DNA of 38,491 nt from an uncultured Gemmiger sp. GTDB lineage: Bacteria; Bacillota; Clostridia; Oscillospirales; Ruminococcaceae. Within the stretch, counting starts at the first letter, position 1; the number at the start of each line of letters is the position of its first letter. Location of the stretch: contig CALXHN010000015.1 in NCBI GenBank assembly GCA_944388105.1, positions 1-38,491 on the forward strand, written 5' to 3'. The notes under the pieces are model-generated. The model had not been told where the DNA came from. It saw nothing but the letters and a program-made list of their open reading frames with translations, and searched no databases. Made by a program: the position numbers and the translations under genes. Of the stretch, positions 1 through 6,274 are shown in pieces.

Positions 1-27
1 AAAGAAGGCGGTCCTGCAACAACCGCC
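1..27 (-). terminator. Intrinsic terminator after the FeoA pair
   Basis: On the minus strand, just after the second FeoA stop codon, GGCGGT (22-27) and ACCGCC (7-12) can form a 6-bp stem followed by TTCTTT. The window edge cuts the region, so the T-tract and whatever lies beyond cannot be judged fully. If real, it ends the two-gene FeoA transcript; a feoB could still lie outside the window. Confidence 0.5.
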
Positions 28-31
28 CGCT

Positions 32-253
32 TTATACCAGTTCCACCATCTCCGCGTCCGCCTTGCGAATGCTGAGCTCATATCCACGGATATTCAGTTC
101 CATGGGGTCCCCCAGCGGCGCCACCTTGCGCACCAGGATCTGAACGCCTTTGGTCAGACCCATGTCCATGATGCGCCGGCGCACCGGACCTTCCCCGTGT
201 ACCTTGGCTACGGTGACGGTCTGCCCCACCTTGGCTTCTTTCAGCGTTTTCAT
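32..253 (-). CDS. FeoA family protein (second of a tandem pair)
   Basis: This 73-residue protein has the FeoA SH3-like fold pattern: an early V-G-Q-T stretch, a central R-R-R-I-M-D-M-G-L motif, then G-V-Q-I-L-V-R-K-V-A-P-L-G-D-P and a closing R-G-Y-E-L-S-I-R-K. FeoA proteins are small cytoplasmic partners of the ferrous iron transporter FeoB; no FeoB is inside the window. I chose ATG at 253 because a GGAGG lies 7 to 8 nt upstream; the longer frame to 286 has no ribosome site. It follows the other FeoA gene by 45 nt and shares its promoter, so the two are probably co-transcribed and controlled by the DtxR-type operators near 568-617. Confidence 0.9.
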   Translation of the reverse strand: MKTLKEAKVGQTVTVAKVHGEGPVRRRIMDMGLTKGVQILVRKVAPLGDPMELNIRGYELSIRKADAEMVELV

Positions 254-298
254 TGTATTGCCTCCTCCATACAAATCTATGGCCAACGGCTTGCCCGT

Positions 299-514
299 TC
301 AGCTGACCAGAATGCGGTTTGCCATGGTCTTGTCCAGTGCCACCCGACTGTCCCTGACCTGCAGAATCAGGTTGCCGGACAACTGGCTGACAATCACGAC
401 CCGCGTGTCCAGCACAAAGCCCAGTTCGGCCAGGTGCTGACGCACATCATCCCGTCCGGTGATCTTCCGGATGGTGTAGCTTTCTCCGATTTTGCCCATG
501 GTGATCGGCAGCAA
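299..514 (-). CDS. FeoA family protein (first of a tandem pair)
   Basis: This 71-residue protein is a second FeoA-like domain: G-E-S-Y-T-I-R-K-I-T-G-R-D-D, then H-L-A-E-L-G-F, V-I-V-S-Q-L-S-G-N-L-I-L-Q-V and a final D-S-R-V-A-L-D-K-T-M-A. Split FeoA pairs upstream of FeoB are common in Clostridia, and their role is support of Fe(II) uptake at the membrane. The start is TTG at 514: AAGGGG sits six bases upstream, whereas the in-frame ATG at 499 has no well-placed ribosome site. The gene is the first of its operon. Its promoter region carries the 18-bp palindromes also seen before the DtxR-family gene, which argues for metal-dependent repression. Confidence 0.85.
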   Translation of the reverse strand: MLPITMGKIGESYTIRKITGRDDVRQHLAELGFVLDTRVVIVSQLSGNLILQVRDSRVALDKTMANRILVS

Positions 515-567
515 ATTGTTCCCCTTCTTTCTGTCCTGTGCTGGTATGGCCCCGGATAAACGATATC

Positions 568-585
568 AGTTAGTTTTTACTAACT
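568..585. promoter_or_regulatory. DtxR-type operator, copy 1 (FeoA promoter)
   Basis: AGTTAGT-TTTT-ACTAACT is a perfect inverted repeat with 7-bp arms and a 4-bp spacer. It lies about 15 bp downstream of the proposed FeoA -10 element, where a bound protein would block elongation or open-complex formation. The same 18-bp frame recurs at 648-665, 1830-1847 and 1912-1929. The binding protein is inferred to be the DtxR-family product at 701-1078. Confidence 0.8.
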
Positions 586-599
586 TTCGGATCATTTGC

Positions 600-617
600 A
601 GTTTATAACCACTAACC
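600..617. promoter_or_regulatory. Degenerate DtxR-type operator (FeoA promoter core)
   Basis: AGTTTAT-AACC-ACTAACC fits the palindrome frame with one intact half-site (ACTAACC, 611-617) and a second half with two mismatches. It covers the proposed -10 and part of the spacer of the FeoA promoter. It is weaker evidence than the other copies and could be chance similarity in an AT-rich promoter. Confidence 0.4.
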
Positions 618-628
618 GGGAATGTCAA
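600..628 (-). promoter_or_regulatory. Promoter for the FeoA pair
   Basis: On the minus strand, a perfect TTGACA (623-628) is followed after 17 bp by TAAACT (600-605), a 4/6 match to the sigma-A -10. Operator-like palindromes lie over and just downstream of it. Confidence 0.6.
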
Positions 629-637
629 TCCTTTTTC

Positions 638-666
638 TTGCATTTCAGGTTAGTTTGTGCTAATGT
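638..666 (+). promoter_or_regulatory. Promoter of the DtxR-family gene
   Basis: TTGCAT (638-643), a 17-bp spacer, then TAATGT (661-666). The palindrome at 648-665 fills the spacer and overlaps the -10, an arrangement expected for autorepression. Confidence 0.6.
648..665. promoter_or_regulatory. DtxR-type operator, copy 2 (regulator promoter)
   Basis: GGTTAGT-TTGT-GCTAATG matches the 18-bp frame of copy 1 with a slightly degenerate right arm. It lies between the -35 and -10 of the regulator gene and overlaps the -10. Confidence 0.7.
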
Positions 667-700
667 TTTAAGTAAAGACCAATAAAGCGAGGCTTTTTTT

Positions 701-1078
701 ATGAAGATTCACCAATCTGCAGAAGATTATCTGGAAAAAATTCTTATGATCCAGGAGCGGAAGGGCGAAGTCCACTCCATTGACATTGCCAATGAGCTGG
801 GCTTTTCCAAGCCAAGTGTCAGCGTAGCCATGAAGAATCTGCGGCTGGCAGGTTATATTTCCATGGACGGTGCCGGCTGCATCACCCTGGAAGCACCGGG
901 ATACGAGATCGCCACCCGGATCTACCAGCGCCACAAGCTGCTGACCCGCATCCTCATGGCTTTGGGTGTGGATGAGGAGACCGCTGCAGAAGACGCCTGC
1001 AAGATCGAGCACGACCTGAGCCCCGAAACCTTCGACCGGCTGGCCGAATACGCCGAAAAGCATTTCCCCGAAGAATAA
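701..1078 (+). CDS. DtxR/MntR-family metal-dependent transcriptional regulator
   Basis: This 125-residue cytoplasmic repressor has an N-terminal winged helix-turn-helix (about residues 6-65, with D-I-A-N-E-L-G-F-S-K-P-S-V-S as recognition region) and a dimerisation/metal domain (70-125); there is no C-terminal SH3 domain, as in MntR. From remembered family alignments the metal ligands fall at D9, E12, H78, C100, E103 and H104. D9/E12 resemble Mn-sensing MntR, but C100 replaces the MntR glutamate and matches the DtxR cysteine, so metal preference is open. It is divergent from the FeoA pair and convergent with the DUF3793 gene, and all three promoters carry the same palindrome. Iron sensing is therefore the likely role. 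The ATG at 701 has a GAGG upstream at about nine bases. Confidence 0.92.
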   Translation: MKIHQSAEDYLEKILMIQERKGEVHSIDIANELGFSKPSVSVAMKNLRLAGYISMDGAGCITLEAPGYEIATRIYQRHKLLTRILMALGVDEETAAEDACKIEHDLSPETFDRLAEYAEKHFPEE

Positions 1079-1097
1079 TCTTTTTCCCAACGAAAAC

Positions 1098-1138
1098 AAA
1101 ACCGGCGCCCGCACGGAGAGTACACGGGCGCCGGTTTT
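1098..1138. terminator. Bidirectional terminator between the DtxR and DUF3793 genes
   Basis: AAAACCGGCGCCCG (1098-1111) pairs perfectly with CGGGCGCCGGTTTT (1125-1138). T-runs on both strands let it end the rightward regulator transcript and the leftward DUF3793 transcript. Confidence 0.9.
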
Positions 1139-1231
1139 GCTGATTCGGAAAGCCTTTTTCAAAAGATCGCAAATGGCTGTGTACGTTCTTTTTCAGGCTG
1201 GAAATAATCGAATTGGAAACAGTTGTCTGCA

Positions 1232-1798
1232 CTACACCGCCACGGTAAGGCGGGTGGGGGTGAATCCGCTGCGGTAACAGCGCAGATACACCTCCGTGCA
1301 TTTGCGGTATTGCGCAAAACGGGCACGCGCGGCATCCGGATCGCCGTATGCTTTCCAGTATCCCTTGCATGTATAATTTTTTCCCTTGTTCTGCACAAAC
1401 CCGACCACGTCCTCCAGGGGATATCCCAGGAAAACACCGATCTCATGCGGGAATTCCGCTTCCGTGCACAGACGCGACGAAAGATGCGCCAGCTGGGATT
1501 CCAAAGGACCTGTGCCATACCCGGCCTCTGCCAGATAGGCCTGTACCTCTGTCCGCTGCAGGATCTCCCGCAGGCGATTGGCACGGTACACATAGATGAG
1601 AAAGGCGGAGGTCAGCGAACAGGCCTTGAGCACCTGAATCTTTACGCCCCTGGATGCCAGCTGGGAACGCCAGACCGCAAGGGTTTTATGCATGGAGGCC
1701 GCATCCGGCTCCACCCAGCGGAACAGATTGGCCGGTTTGATGCCGGCCATGACCGGCGCACACTGGGTAATGAAGGCCACGCCAAAATCTCTGCGCAT
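1232..1798 (-). CDS. DUF3793 family protein
   Basis: This 188-residue protein matches my memory of the DUF3793 family: an N-terminal C-A-P-V-M-A-G-I-K-P-A-N-L-F block, a central E-F-P-H-E-I-G-V-F-L-G-Y-P-L-E-D-V stretch, and a C-terminal W-K-A-Y-G-D with Y-R-K-C. No signal peptide or membrane segment is visible, so it is probably cytoplasmic; no biochemical activity is known to me. I chose ATG at 1798 because GGGAGGTG lies just upstream; a GTG at 1807 falls inside that ribosome site. A strong promoter precedes it, with two copies of the palindrome that also sits on the regulator and FeoA promoters. It is therefore likely part of the same metal regulon. Confidence 0.8.
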   Translation of the reverse strand: MRRDFGVAFITQCAPVMAGIKPANLFRWVEPDAASMHKTLAVWRSQLASRGVKIQVLKACSLTSAFLIYVYRANRLREILQRTEVQAYLAEAGYGTGPLESQLAHLSSRLCTEAEFPHEIGVFLGYPLEDVVGFVQNKGKNYTCKGYWKAYGDPDAARARFAQYRKCTEVYLRCYRSGFTPTRLTVAV

Positions 1799-1829
1799 AA
1801 AAATCACCTCCCGGTTTTGTTGGTCCGTC

Positions 1830-1847
1830 GGTTAGCTAAAGCTAACC
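1830..1847. promoter_or_regulatory. DtxR-type operator, copy 3 (DUF3793 leader)
   Basis: GGTTAGC-TAAA-GCTAACC has perfect 7-bp arms with a 4-bp spacer. It lies in the leader of the DUF3793 transcript, 82 bp from copy 4 (centre to centre), so the two could act together or through a loop. Confidence 0.78.
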
Positions 1848-1911
1848 AATAAGTCAAAAACAGCCCATCTCGCCTTTTTCGCCAGAAAGCGAAGGGCAGG
1901 ATGGCGTCATC

Positions 1912-1929
1912 AGTTAGTCTTTTCTAACC
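1912..1929. promoter_or_regulatory. DtxR-type operator, copy 4 (DUF3793 promoter)
   Basis: AGTTAGT-CTTT-TCTAACC follows the same 18-bp frame. It begins about 10 bp downstream of the DUF3793 -10, covering the likely transcription start and early transcribed bases. Confidence 0.78.
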
Positions 1930-1938
1930 GATGCAATG

Positions 1939-1967
1939 ACTATATCACACTGCGGCTTTTCTGTCAA
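1939..1967 (-). promoter_or_regulatory. Promoter of the DUF3793 gene
   Basis: On the minus strand, perfect TTGACA (1962-1967), a 17-bp spacer, then TATAGT (1939-1944), a 5/6 match. This is one of the strongest sigma-A-like promoters in the window and is immediately followed by an operator palindrome. Confidence 0.8.
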
Positions 1968-2038
1968 GCACTTTCTGCTCAATTTTTTTATACAGACCTG
2001 TTTGTATCCCTGCAAGGTCCGCTTTCCCGGTTCCAGTC

Positions 2039-2067
2039 TTTCCAATTTTTTCCTGCTATGATATACT
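2039..2067 (+). promoter_or_regulatory. Extended -10 promoter of the GGDEF gene
   Basis: TTTCCA (2039-2044) and TATACT (2062-2067) are 17 bp apart, and TG at 2059-2060 gives an extended -10 (TGaTATACT). Confidence 0.65.
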
Positions 2068-2121
2068 AAAGGCACATCGTCAGCGCAGAATGATTCATCT
2101 TCAACACGGAGGAGGTGCGGC

Positions 2122-3234
2122 ATGGATCATATTCTGTACGTCGAAATCAACCTGATCTGCATTTTGATTGTGGTGCTGGAAATCGTGCAGCTGGCGCGGG
2201 ACATTGATAAGTCCCCCCGGGTACGACTTTTCACCGGTCTGATGTGCTGTGCCCTGCTGAGTTTTGGTTTTGACCTTGCCTGGGCCCTGCTGCATGCGGC
2301 CGGCGCGCCGGAACCCCTGAGCTGGACCGTCAACCAACTGTATTTCCTGGCTCTGAACCTGACCTCGGTTTTTTGGATGCTGTACGCCGAGACCTGTATG
2401 GAATCCTGCTGGCTGCAAAAGCGCAGCCTGTTCTGTCTTTCCCTGACGCCGGCCGCGGTCCTGCAGATCATCACCCTGGCAGGGCTGGTGTTTTACATCG
2501 GTCCGGAAGGATACCAGCGCGGCCCTTTGCACTGGTTCCAGGTGGCGGTCGCCTATCTCTACATCTTCTGGCCCGCCGGAAAGGCCTACATCAAATCCAC
2601 CCAGCGGCGCTATTACGCCCATCGATCCGAATACCGGATGCTGGCGTCCTTTGTGCTGTTCCCATTGTTGTTCTCCGCCCTGCAGCTATTTTTGGGCGGC
2701 GATGCTCCTATGCTGTGCGTGGGCATCACCTTGTCCATCATCCTGCTGTACCAGAACCGGCAGGCGCGGCTGATCTCCCGGGACCCGCTGACCGGCCTGA
2801 ACAACCGTACCCAGCTGATACAGTATCTTTCCGAGCACATCAAAAGCCACGACAAGACTTTGTATCTGCTGATGATGGACGCCAACCGGTTCAAGAACAT
2901 CAACGACACCTACGGGCACACCGCCGGAGACCGGGCACTGGTGCAGATTGCCACAGCCCTGAAGAAATCGGTGCCGCCCCGGTTCCTGATTGCACGGTAC
3001 GGCGGCGATGAATTCATTGTGGCCGGAGAGGCAGACAGCGAACCGGAGATCTGTCAGCTGCGGGACCGCATCATCCAGACCCTGGCACAAGAAAACGCGG
3101 CCAGCGGGGAGCCCTGGCACCTGTCCCTGTGTATCGGCTATGCGGCATACAGCGACAAGATGAACACCATCCCGGACCTGATCGAAGCCGCCGACCGGGA
3201 ACTGTACAAAGCCAAAAGAAACCTGACCCACTAG
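2122..3234 (+). CDS. Membrane-anchored GGDEF diguanylate cyclase
   Basis: The 370-residue protein has an N-terminal half with about six or seven hydrophobic segments (residues roughly 5-210) and a C-terminal GGDEF domain (about 220-370). The domain starts with D-P-L-T-G-L-N-N-R and carries an intact R-Y-G-G-D-E-F active-site motif, so it should make cyclic di-GMP from two GTP at the inner membrane face. The usual RxxD inhibitory site five residues before GGDEF reads R-F-L-I, so product feedback inhibition is probably absent. No PAS, GAF or EAL domain is visible. The ATG at 2122 follows AGGAGGTG. It is a single-gene transcript with its own promoter and terminator. What the membrane domain senses cannot be told. 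Confidence 0.9.
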   Translation: MDHILYVEINLICILIVVLEIVQLARDIDKSPRVRLFTGLMCCALLSFGFDLAWALLHAAGAPEPLSWTVNQLYFLALNLTSVFWMLYAETCMESCWLQKRSLFCLSLTPAAVLQIITLAGLVFYIGPEGYQRGPLHWFQVAVAYLYIFWPAGKAYIKSTQRRYYAHRSEYRMLASFVLFPLLFSALQLFLGGDAPMLCVGITLSIILLYQNRQARLISRDPLTGLNNRTQLIQYLSEHIKSHDKTLYLLMMDANRFKNINDTYGHTAGDRALVQIATALKKSVPPRFLIARYGGDEFIVAGEADSEPEICQLRDRIIQTLAQENAASGEPWHLSLCIGYAAYSDKMNTIPDLIEAADRELYKAKRNLTH

Positions 3235-3241
3235 CCCAATA

Positions 3242-3292
3242 AAACAGACAGCCCTCCGCCGGGAAGACCGGACGGAGGGCTGTCTGTTTTTT
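3242..3292. terminator. Bidirectional terminator
   Basis: AAACAGACAGCCCTCCG (3242-3258) pairs perfectly with CGGAGGGCTGTCTGTTT (3273-3289), followed by T-rich sequence. It sits between the convergent GGDEF and oligoendopeptidase genes and can serve both. Confidence 0.92.
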
Positions 3293-3299
3293 AGTCGGA

Positions 3300-4988
3300 T
3301 TACAGCTGATGCTGTTCGATCCAGGTTTCCACTTCCCGGGCCAGATCGGTGAGGCTGCCGGGGGTGAAGGGGACTTTCATGCCCGCAGCCTCGGCCAGCT
3401 CCGCATAAGAAGCGGTGCCGGCCAGGCGGGTCAGCTTGAGGTAACGCTGCCAGGCATCCTGATGGTCATGCAGCGCTGCAATAAAGAACTGCAGGGCAAT
3501 GACGGTGGCCAGACAGTAGTCGATGTAGTAGAAGGGGCACTCATAGATGTGCAGCTGGCGCTGCCAGCCCGCGCCCCGGCCGTAGAAAGGCAGGTCGCCG
3601 AACTCGTTCCAGGGACGGTACTTCTGTTCCAGCTTGAGCCATTCGGCATTGCGCTGTTCCGGGGTCAGGTCCGGATTCTGGTAGACAATATGCTGGAACT
3701 CGTCCACCATGCAGCCGTAGGGCAGGAATACGAAGCTGTCCTCGGCGTGATACAGTTCATACTTGTCGGTGTCGGGACCGAAGAAGAGATGATGCCAGGG
3801 TGCGGTGAGGAACTCCATGGACATGGAGTGGATCTCGGCGCTTTCCATGCCGGGACACTGCAGTTCCTGGGGGATCTCGGTGCGGGCGGCCAGATAGGCC
3901 TCCAGGGCGTGGCCGGCTTCATGGGTAAGCACATTCACATCTCCGGAAGTGCCGTTCCAGTTTGCAAAGATGAAGGGGGCTTTGTGGTCGGGGATGATTT
4001 CCTCATAGCCGCCGGTCATCTTGCCGGGACGGCTCATGACATCAAACATCTCGTTGTCCTGCATGAAGTCGATGAATTCCCCGGTGATAGGGCTCAGTTC
4101 ATGGTACATCTTGCGGGCACCGGCCATGAGCTCCTCATAGGTGCCGTGGGGTGCCGGATTGCCGTCCGCAAAGCAGACACCGGAATCCCAGAACATGGGA
4201 TGCTCGTTGCCGGTGCGCTTGGCACGCAGGTCCAGCATGCGGCGCAGCAGAGGCACCACCTGTTCTTCCACTTCCTTGCGGAAGGCGGCCACTTCCTTCT
4301 GTCCGTAACCGATGCGGTTCATGCGGACATAGCTCAGCTCGCTGTAATCCTTGTAGCCCAGAATGTGGGCCTGTTCGGTGCGATTCTTGACCAGCCGGTC
4401 ATACAGATCGTCGAACTCGGCACGATGGGCATCAAAGTAGGAGGCTTCAGCCTCATAGGCAGCCCGACGCATGGCAGGGTCCAGGCTCTGCTTGTAGGGC
4501 GTCAGCTGGGGGATGGTCAGCTGCTTGCCGTCCAGTTCTACCAGGGCGCCGCCGTACAGACGCTGATAGGCGCTGGTCAGGGTGTTTTCTTCCTTCTGCA
4601 GGTCGATGACCCGCTCGTCCATGGACAGCACCCGGTTCTTCAGGGTGGGCAGAACGGTGGAACCGAAGGCTTTTTCCAGGGCGTCGGCGTGGGGATTGGA
4701 CAGGATGGCCCGGGCGATTTCGGTCTCGGCATTGGCCACGGCAGGGCCGTTGGCATCAAACCAGTCCTGCTCGGCTGCCCAGGTCGTGTCACGGGTGTCC
4801 AGGGTATAATGGATATTGGCCAGCACCTGGGCGGTGCGGTAATGGGCCAGGAAGTCGTTTTCCTCCCGGTAAAGGTGGATCAGTTCTTCCCCGCTTTCGG
4901 CAGCGGCCAGACGGACAGCCAGACTCTTGCAGCCGGTAAGCACCGCCTCCAGATCCGGGCGCTGGTAAGGCATTTCAGAAAATTTCAT
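3300..4988 (-). CDS. M3 family oligoendopeptidase (PepF-like)
   Basis: This is a 562-residue zinc metallopeptidase of the thimet/oligopeptidase clan, which cuts short peptides in the cytoplasm; no signal sequence is visible. The zinc motif is H356-E-A-G-H360 in the context L-T-H-E-A-G-H-A-L-E-A-Y, with the third-ligand glutamate expected about 25 residues later in the E-S-A-E-I-H-S-M-S-M-E region, also typical of the family. Length matches the M3 oligoendopeptidase subgroup of about 560 residues. The open frame continues upstream to 5144, but ATG at 4988 has AAAGGAG 11 bases before it and agrees with family start points; the upstream part overlaps the divergent flavoprotein gene. It is monocistronic, and I saw no clean promoter. 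Confidence 0.92.
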   Translation of the reverse strand: MKFSEMPYQRPDLEAVLTGCKSLAVRLAAAESGEELIHLYREENDFLAHYRTAQVLANIHYTLDTRDTTWAAEQDWFDANGPAVANAETEIARAILSNPHADALEKAFGSTVLPTLKNRVLSMDERVIDLQKEENTLTSAYQRLYGGALVELDGKQLTIPQLTPYKQSLDPAMRRAAYEAEASYFDAHRAEFDDLYDRLVKNRTEQAHILGYKDYSELSYVRMNRIGYGQKEVAAFRKEVEEQVVPLLRRMLDLRAKRTGNEHPMFWDSGVCFADGNPAPHGTYEELMAGARKMYHELSPITGEFIDFMQDNEMFDVMSRPGKMTGGYEEIIPDHKAPFIFANWNGTSGDVNVLTHEAGHALEAYLAARTEIPQELQCPGMESAEIHSMSMEFLTAPWHHLFFGPDTDKYELYHAEDSFVFLPYGCMVDEFQHIVYQNPDLTPEQRNAEWLKLEQKYRPWNEFGDLPFYGRGAGWQRQLHIYECPFYYIDYCLATVIALQFFIAALHDHQDAWQRYLKLTRLAGTASYAELAEAAGMKVPFTPGSLTDLAREVETWIEQHQL

Positions 4989-5137
4989 GGGGTAAGGGTC
5001 TCCTTTCATGAGGTTTTGCGCTTGTCTTTTAGGATAACACACTTGCCACAAAAAGGAAAGCCGCTGCTTGCGTTTGACGGCGAAAAGAGGTAGTATAGAA
5101 CCAGGTGAAAACCATACCTGAAAGGGAGATGTTTGCA

Positions 5138-6151
5138 ATGACATATCAGGATATTGCAGCGCAGGCGCGCGGCCAGATGGGCCCCTGCAAAGCCTGTGCC
5201 GTATGCGACGGCCGTGCCTGCCGGGGGACCATTCCCGGCCCGGGCGCCAAGGGTGTGGGCGACTGCGCCATCCGCAACTATGCGGCCTGGCAGGCCGTTC
5301 ATGTGAACATGGACACGCTGTGTGAGCCCGGTACGCCGGACACCAGCTGCACCATGTTGGGGCATACCTTCAAGGTCCCGGTGTTTGCGGGCCCCGTGGG
5401 TGCCGTGCAGCTGCACTACGGCACCAAGTATGATGACCTTGCCTACAATGATATTCTGGTCCCCGCCTGCCGGGATGCGGGCATTCTGGCCTTCACCGGC
5501 GACGGAACCAACCCTGCCGTGATGGAAGCCGCCTGCCGGGTCATCGGCGCCAATGCCGGGTTCGGTGTTCCCACCGTCAAGCCCTGGGATACCGCCACCG
5601 TGGCCAGAAAAATGGCCCTGGTCCGGGAATCCGGCGCCTTTGCGGCTGCCATGGACATTGATGCCGCCGGATTGCCTTTCCTGAAGAATCTGGACCCGCC
5701 CGCCGGCAGCAAGACGGTGGAGCAGCTGGGCGAGATCATCCGGGATGCGGGTGTTCCCTTTATCGTCAAGGGCATCATGACCGTCAAGGGGGCCGAAAAG
5801 GCCGTGCAGGCCGGCGCGACCGGCATTGTGGTCTCCAACCACGGCGGCCGTGTGCTGGACGGCACCCCCGCCACCGCCGAAGTCCTGCCGGAAATTGCCA
5901 AGGCCGTGAAGGGCCGTGCGCTGATCCTGGTGGATGGCGGCATCCGCACCGGTCTGGATGTGTTCCGCGCCCTGGCATTGGGTGCCGACGCGGTACTGAT
6001 CGCGCGGCCTTTTGTCACCGCCGTGTACGGTGCCGGCGCCGAGGGCGTGAAGGCCTATGTGGACCAGCTGGCCGCCGAACTGGCCGACACCATGGCCATG
6101 TGCGGCGCCAAGACCCTGGCCGACATCACCCCGGATATGGTTCGGCTGTAA
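5138..6151 (+). CDS. FMN-dependent alpha-hydroxy-acid oxidase/dehydrogenase family protein
   Basis: This 337-residue TIM-barrel flavoprotein belongs to the lactate oxidase/glycolate oxidase superfamily, which oxidises 2-hydroxy acids to 2-oxo acids. Visible family signatures are I-V-K-G-I (FMN-binding lysine), V-S-N-H235-G-G-R with the catalytic histidine, then V-D-G-G-I-R-T-G and A-L-G-A-D-A-V-L-I-A-R-P. Unlike classical members it has an N-terminal cysteine cluster at C17, C20, C23, C28 and C43, so a metal or Fe-S centre is possible. In an anaerobe the electron acceptor is unlikely to be oxygen, and the true substrate is unknown. I chose ATG at 5138, nine bases after AAGGGAG; upstream in-frame ATGs overlap that site. 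The neighbours give no pathway clue. Confidence 0.85.
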   Translation: MTYQDIAAQARGQMGPCKACAVCDGRACRGTIPGPGAKGVGDCAIRNYAAWQAVHVNMDTLCEPGTPDTSCTMLGHTFKVPVFAGPVGAVQLHYGTKYDDLAYNDILVPACRDAGILAFTGDGTNPAVMEAACRVIGANAGFGVPTVKPWDTATVARKMALVRESGAFAAAMDIDAAGLPFLKNLDPPAGSKTVEQLGEIIRDAGVPFIVKGIMTVKGAEKAVQAGATGIVVSNHGGRVLDGTPATAEVLPEIAKAVKGRALILVDGGIRTGLDVFRALALGADAVLIARPFVTAVYGAGAEGVKAYVDQLAAELADTMAMCGAKTLADITPDMVRL

Positions 6152-6168
6152 CCGGTATAAAAAGCAAG

Positions 6169-6214
6169 AAGCCCCGGGCTGCATCTGCCAGAATGGCAGG
6201 CAGCCCGGGGCTTT
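6169..6214. terminator. Bidirectional terminator
   Basis: AAGCCCCGGGCTGC (6169-6182) pairs with GCAGCCCGGGGCTT (6200-6213), and the loop holds a further CTGCC/GGCAG pairing. T-rich tracts follow on both strands, between the convergent flavoprotein gene and plsY. Confidence 0.88.
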
Positions 6215-6274
6215 GTTTTGGTGTTCAGTATCAGCGATGTGGTCGGAACCGCCGCAATACGGTTCCGGGACAGA

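Larger units (their letters stand above)
1799..2121. other. Divergent intergenic region
   Basis: This 323-bp stretch holds no gene. It contains the DUF3793 leader with two operator palindromes, a small hairpin (TTCGC 1878-1882 with GCGAA 1889-1893), the DUF3793 promoter, and the separate rightward promoter of the GGDEF gene. Confidence 0.7.

Noticed and set aside
568-1929. GTTAG inverted repeats as ends of a small mobile element
   Set aside because: The repeats are each complete palindromes at promoters, with no transposase or target duplications.
3309-5093. A 594-codon plus-strand frame
   Set aside because: It is antisense to the M3 peptidase, which has an intact HEAGH motif; the frame has no recognisable domain.
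4988-5138. Promoters for the M3 peptidase and the flavoprotein
   Set aside because: TTGACG (5074-5079) and TATAGA (5094-5099) are only 14 bp apart, and the minus-strand candidates match poorly; none was good enough to list.
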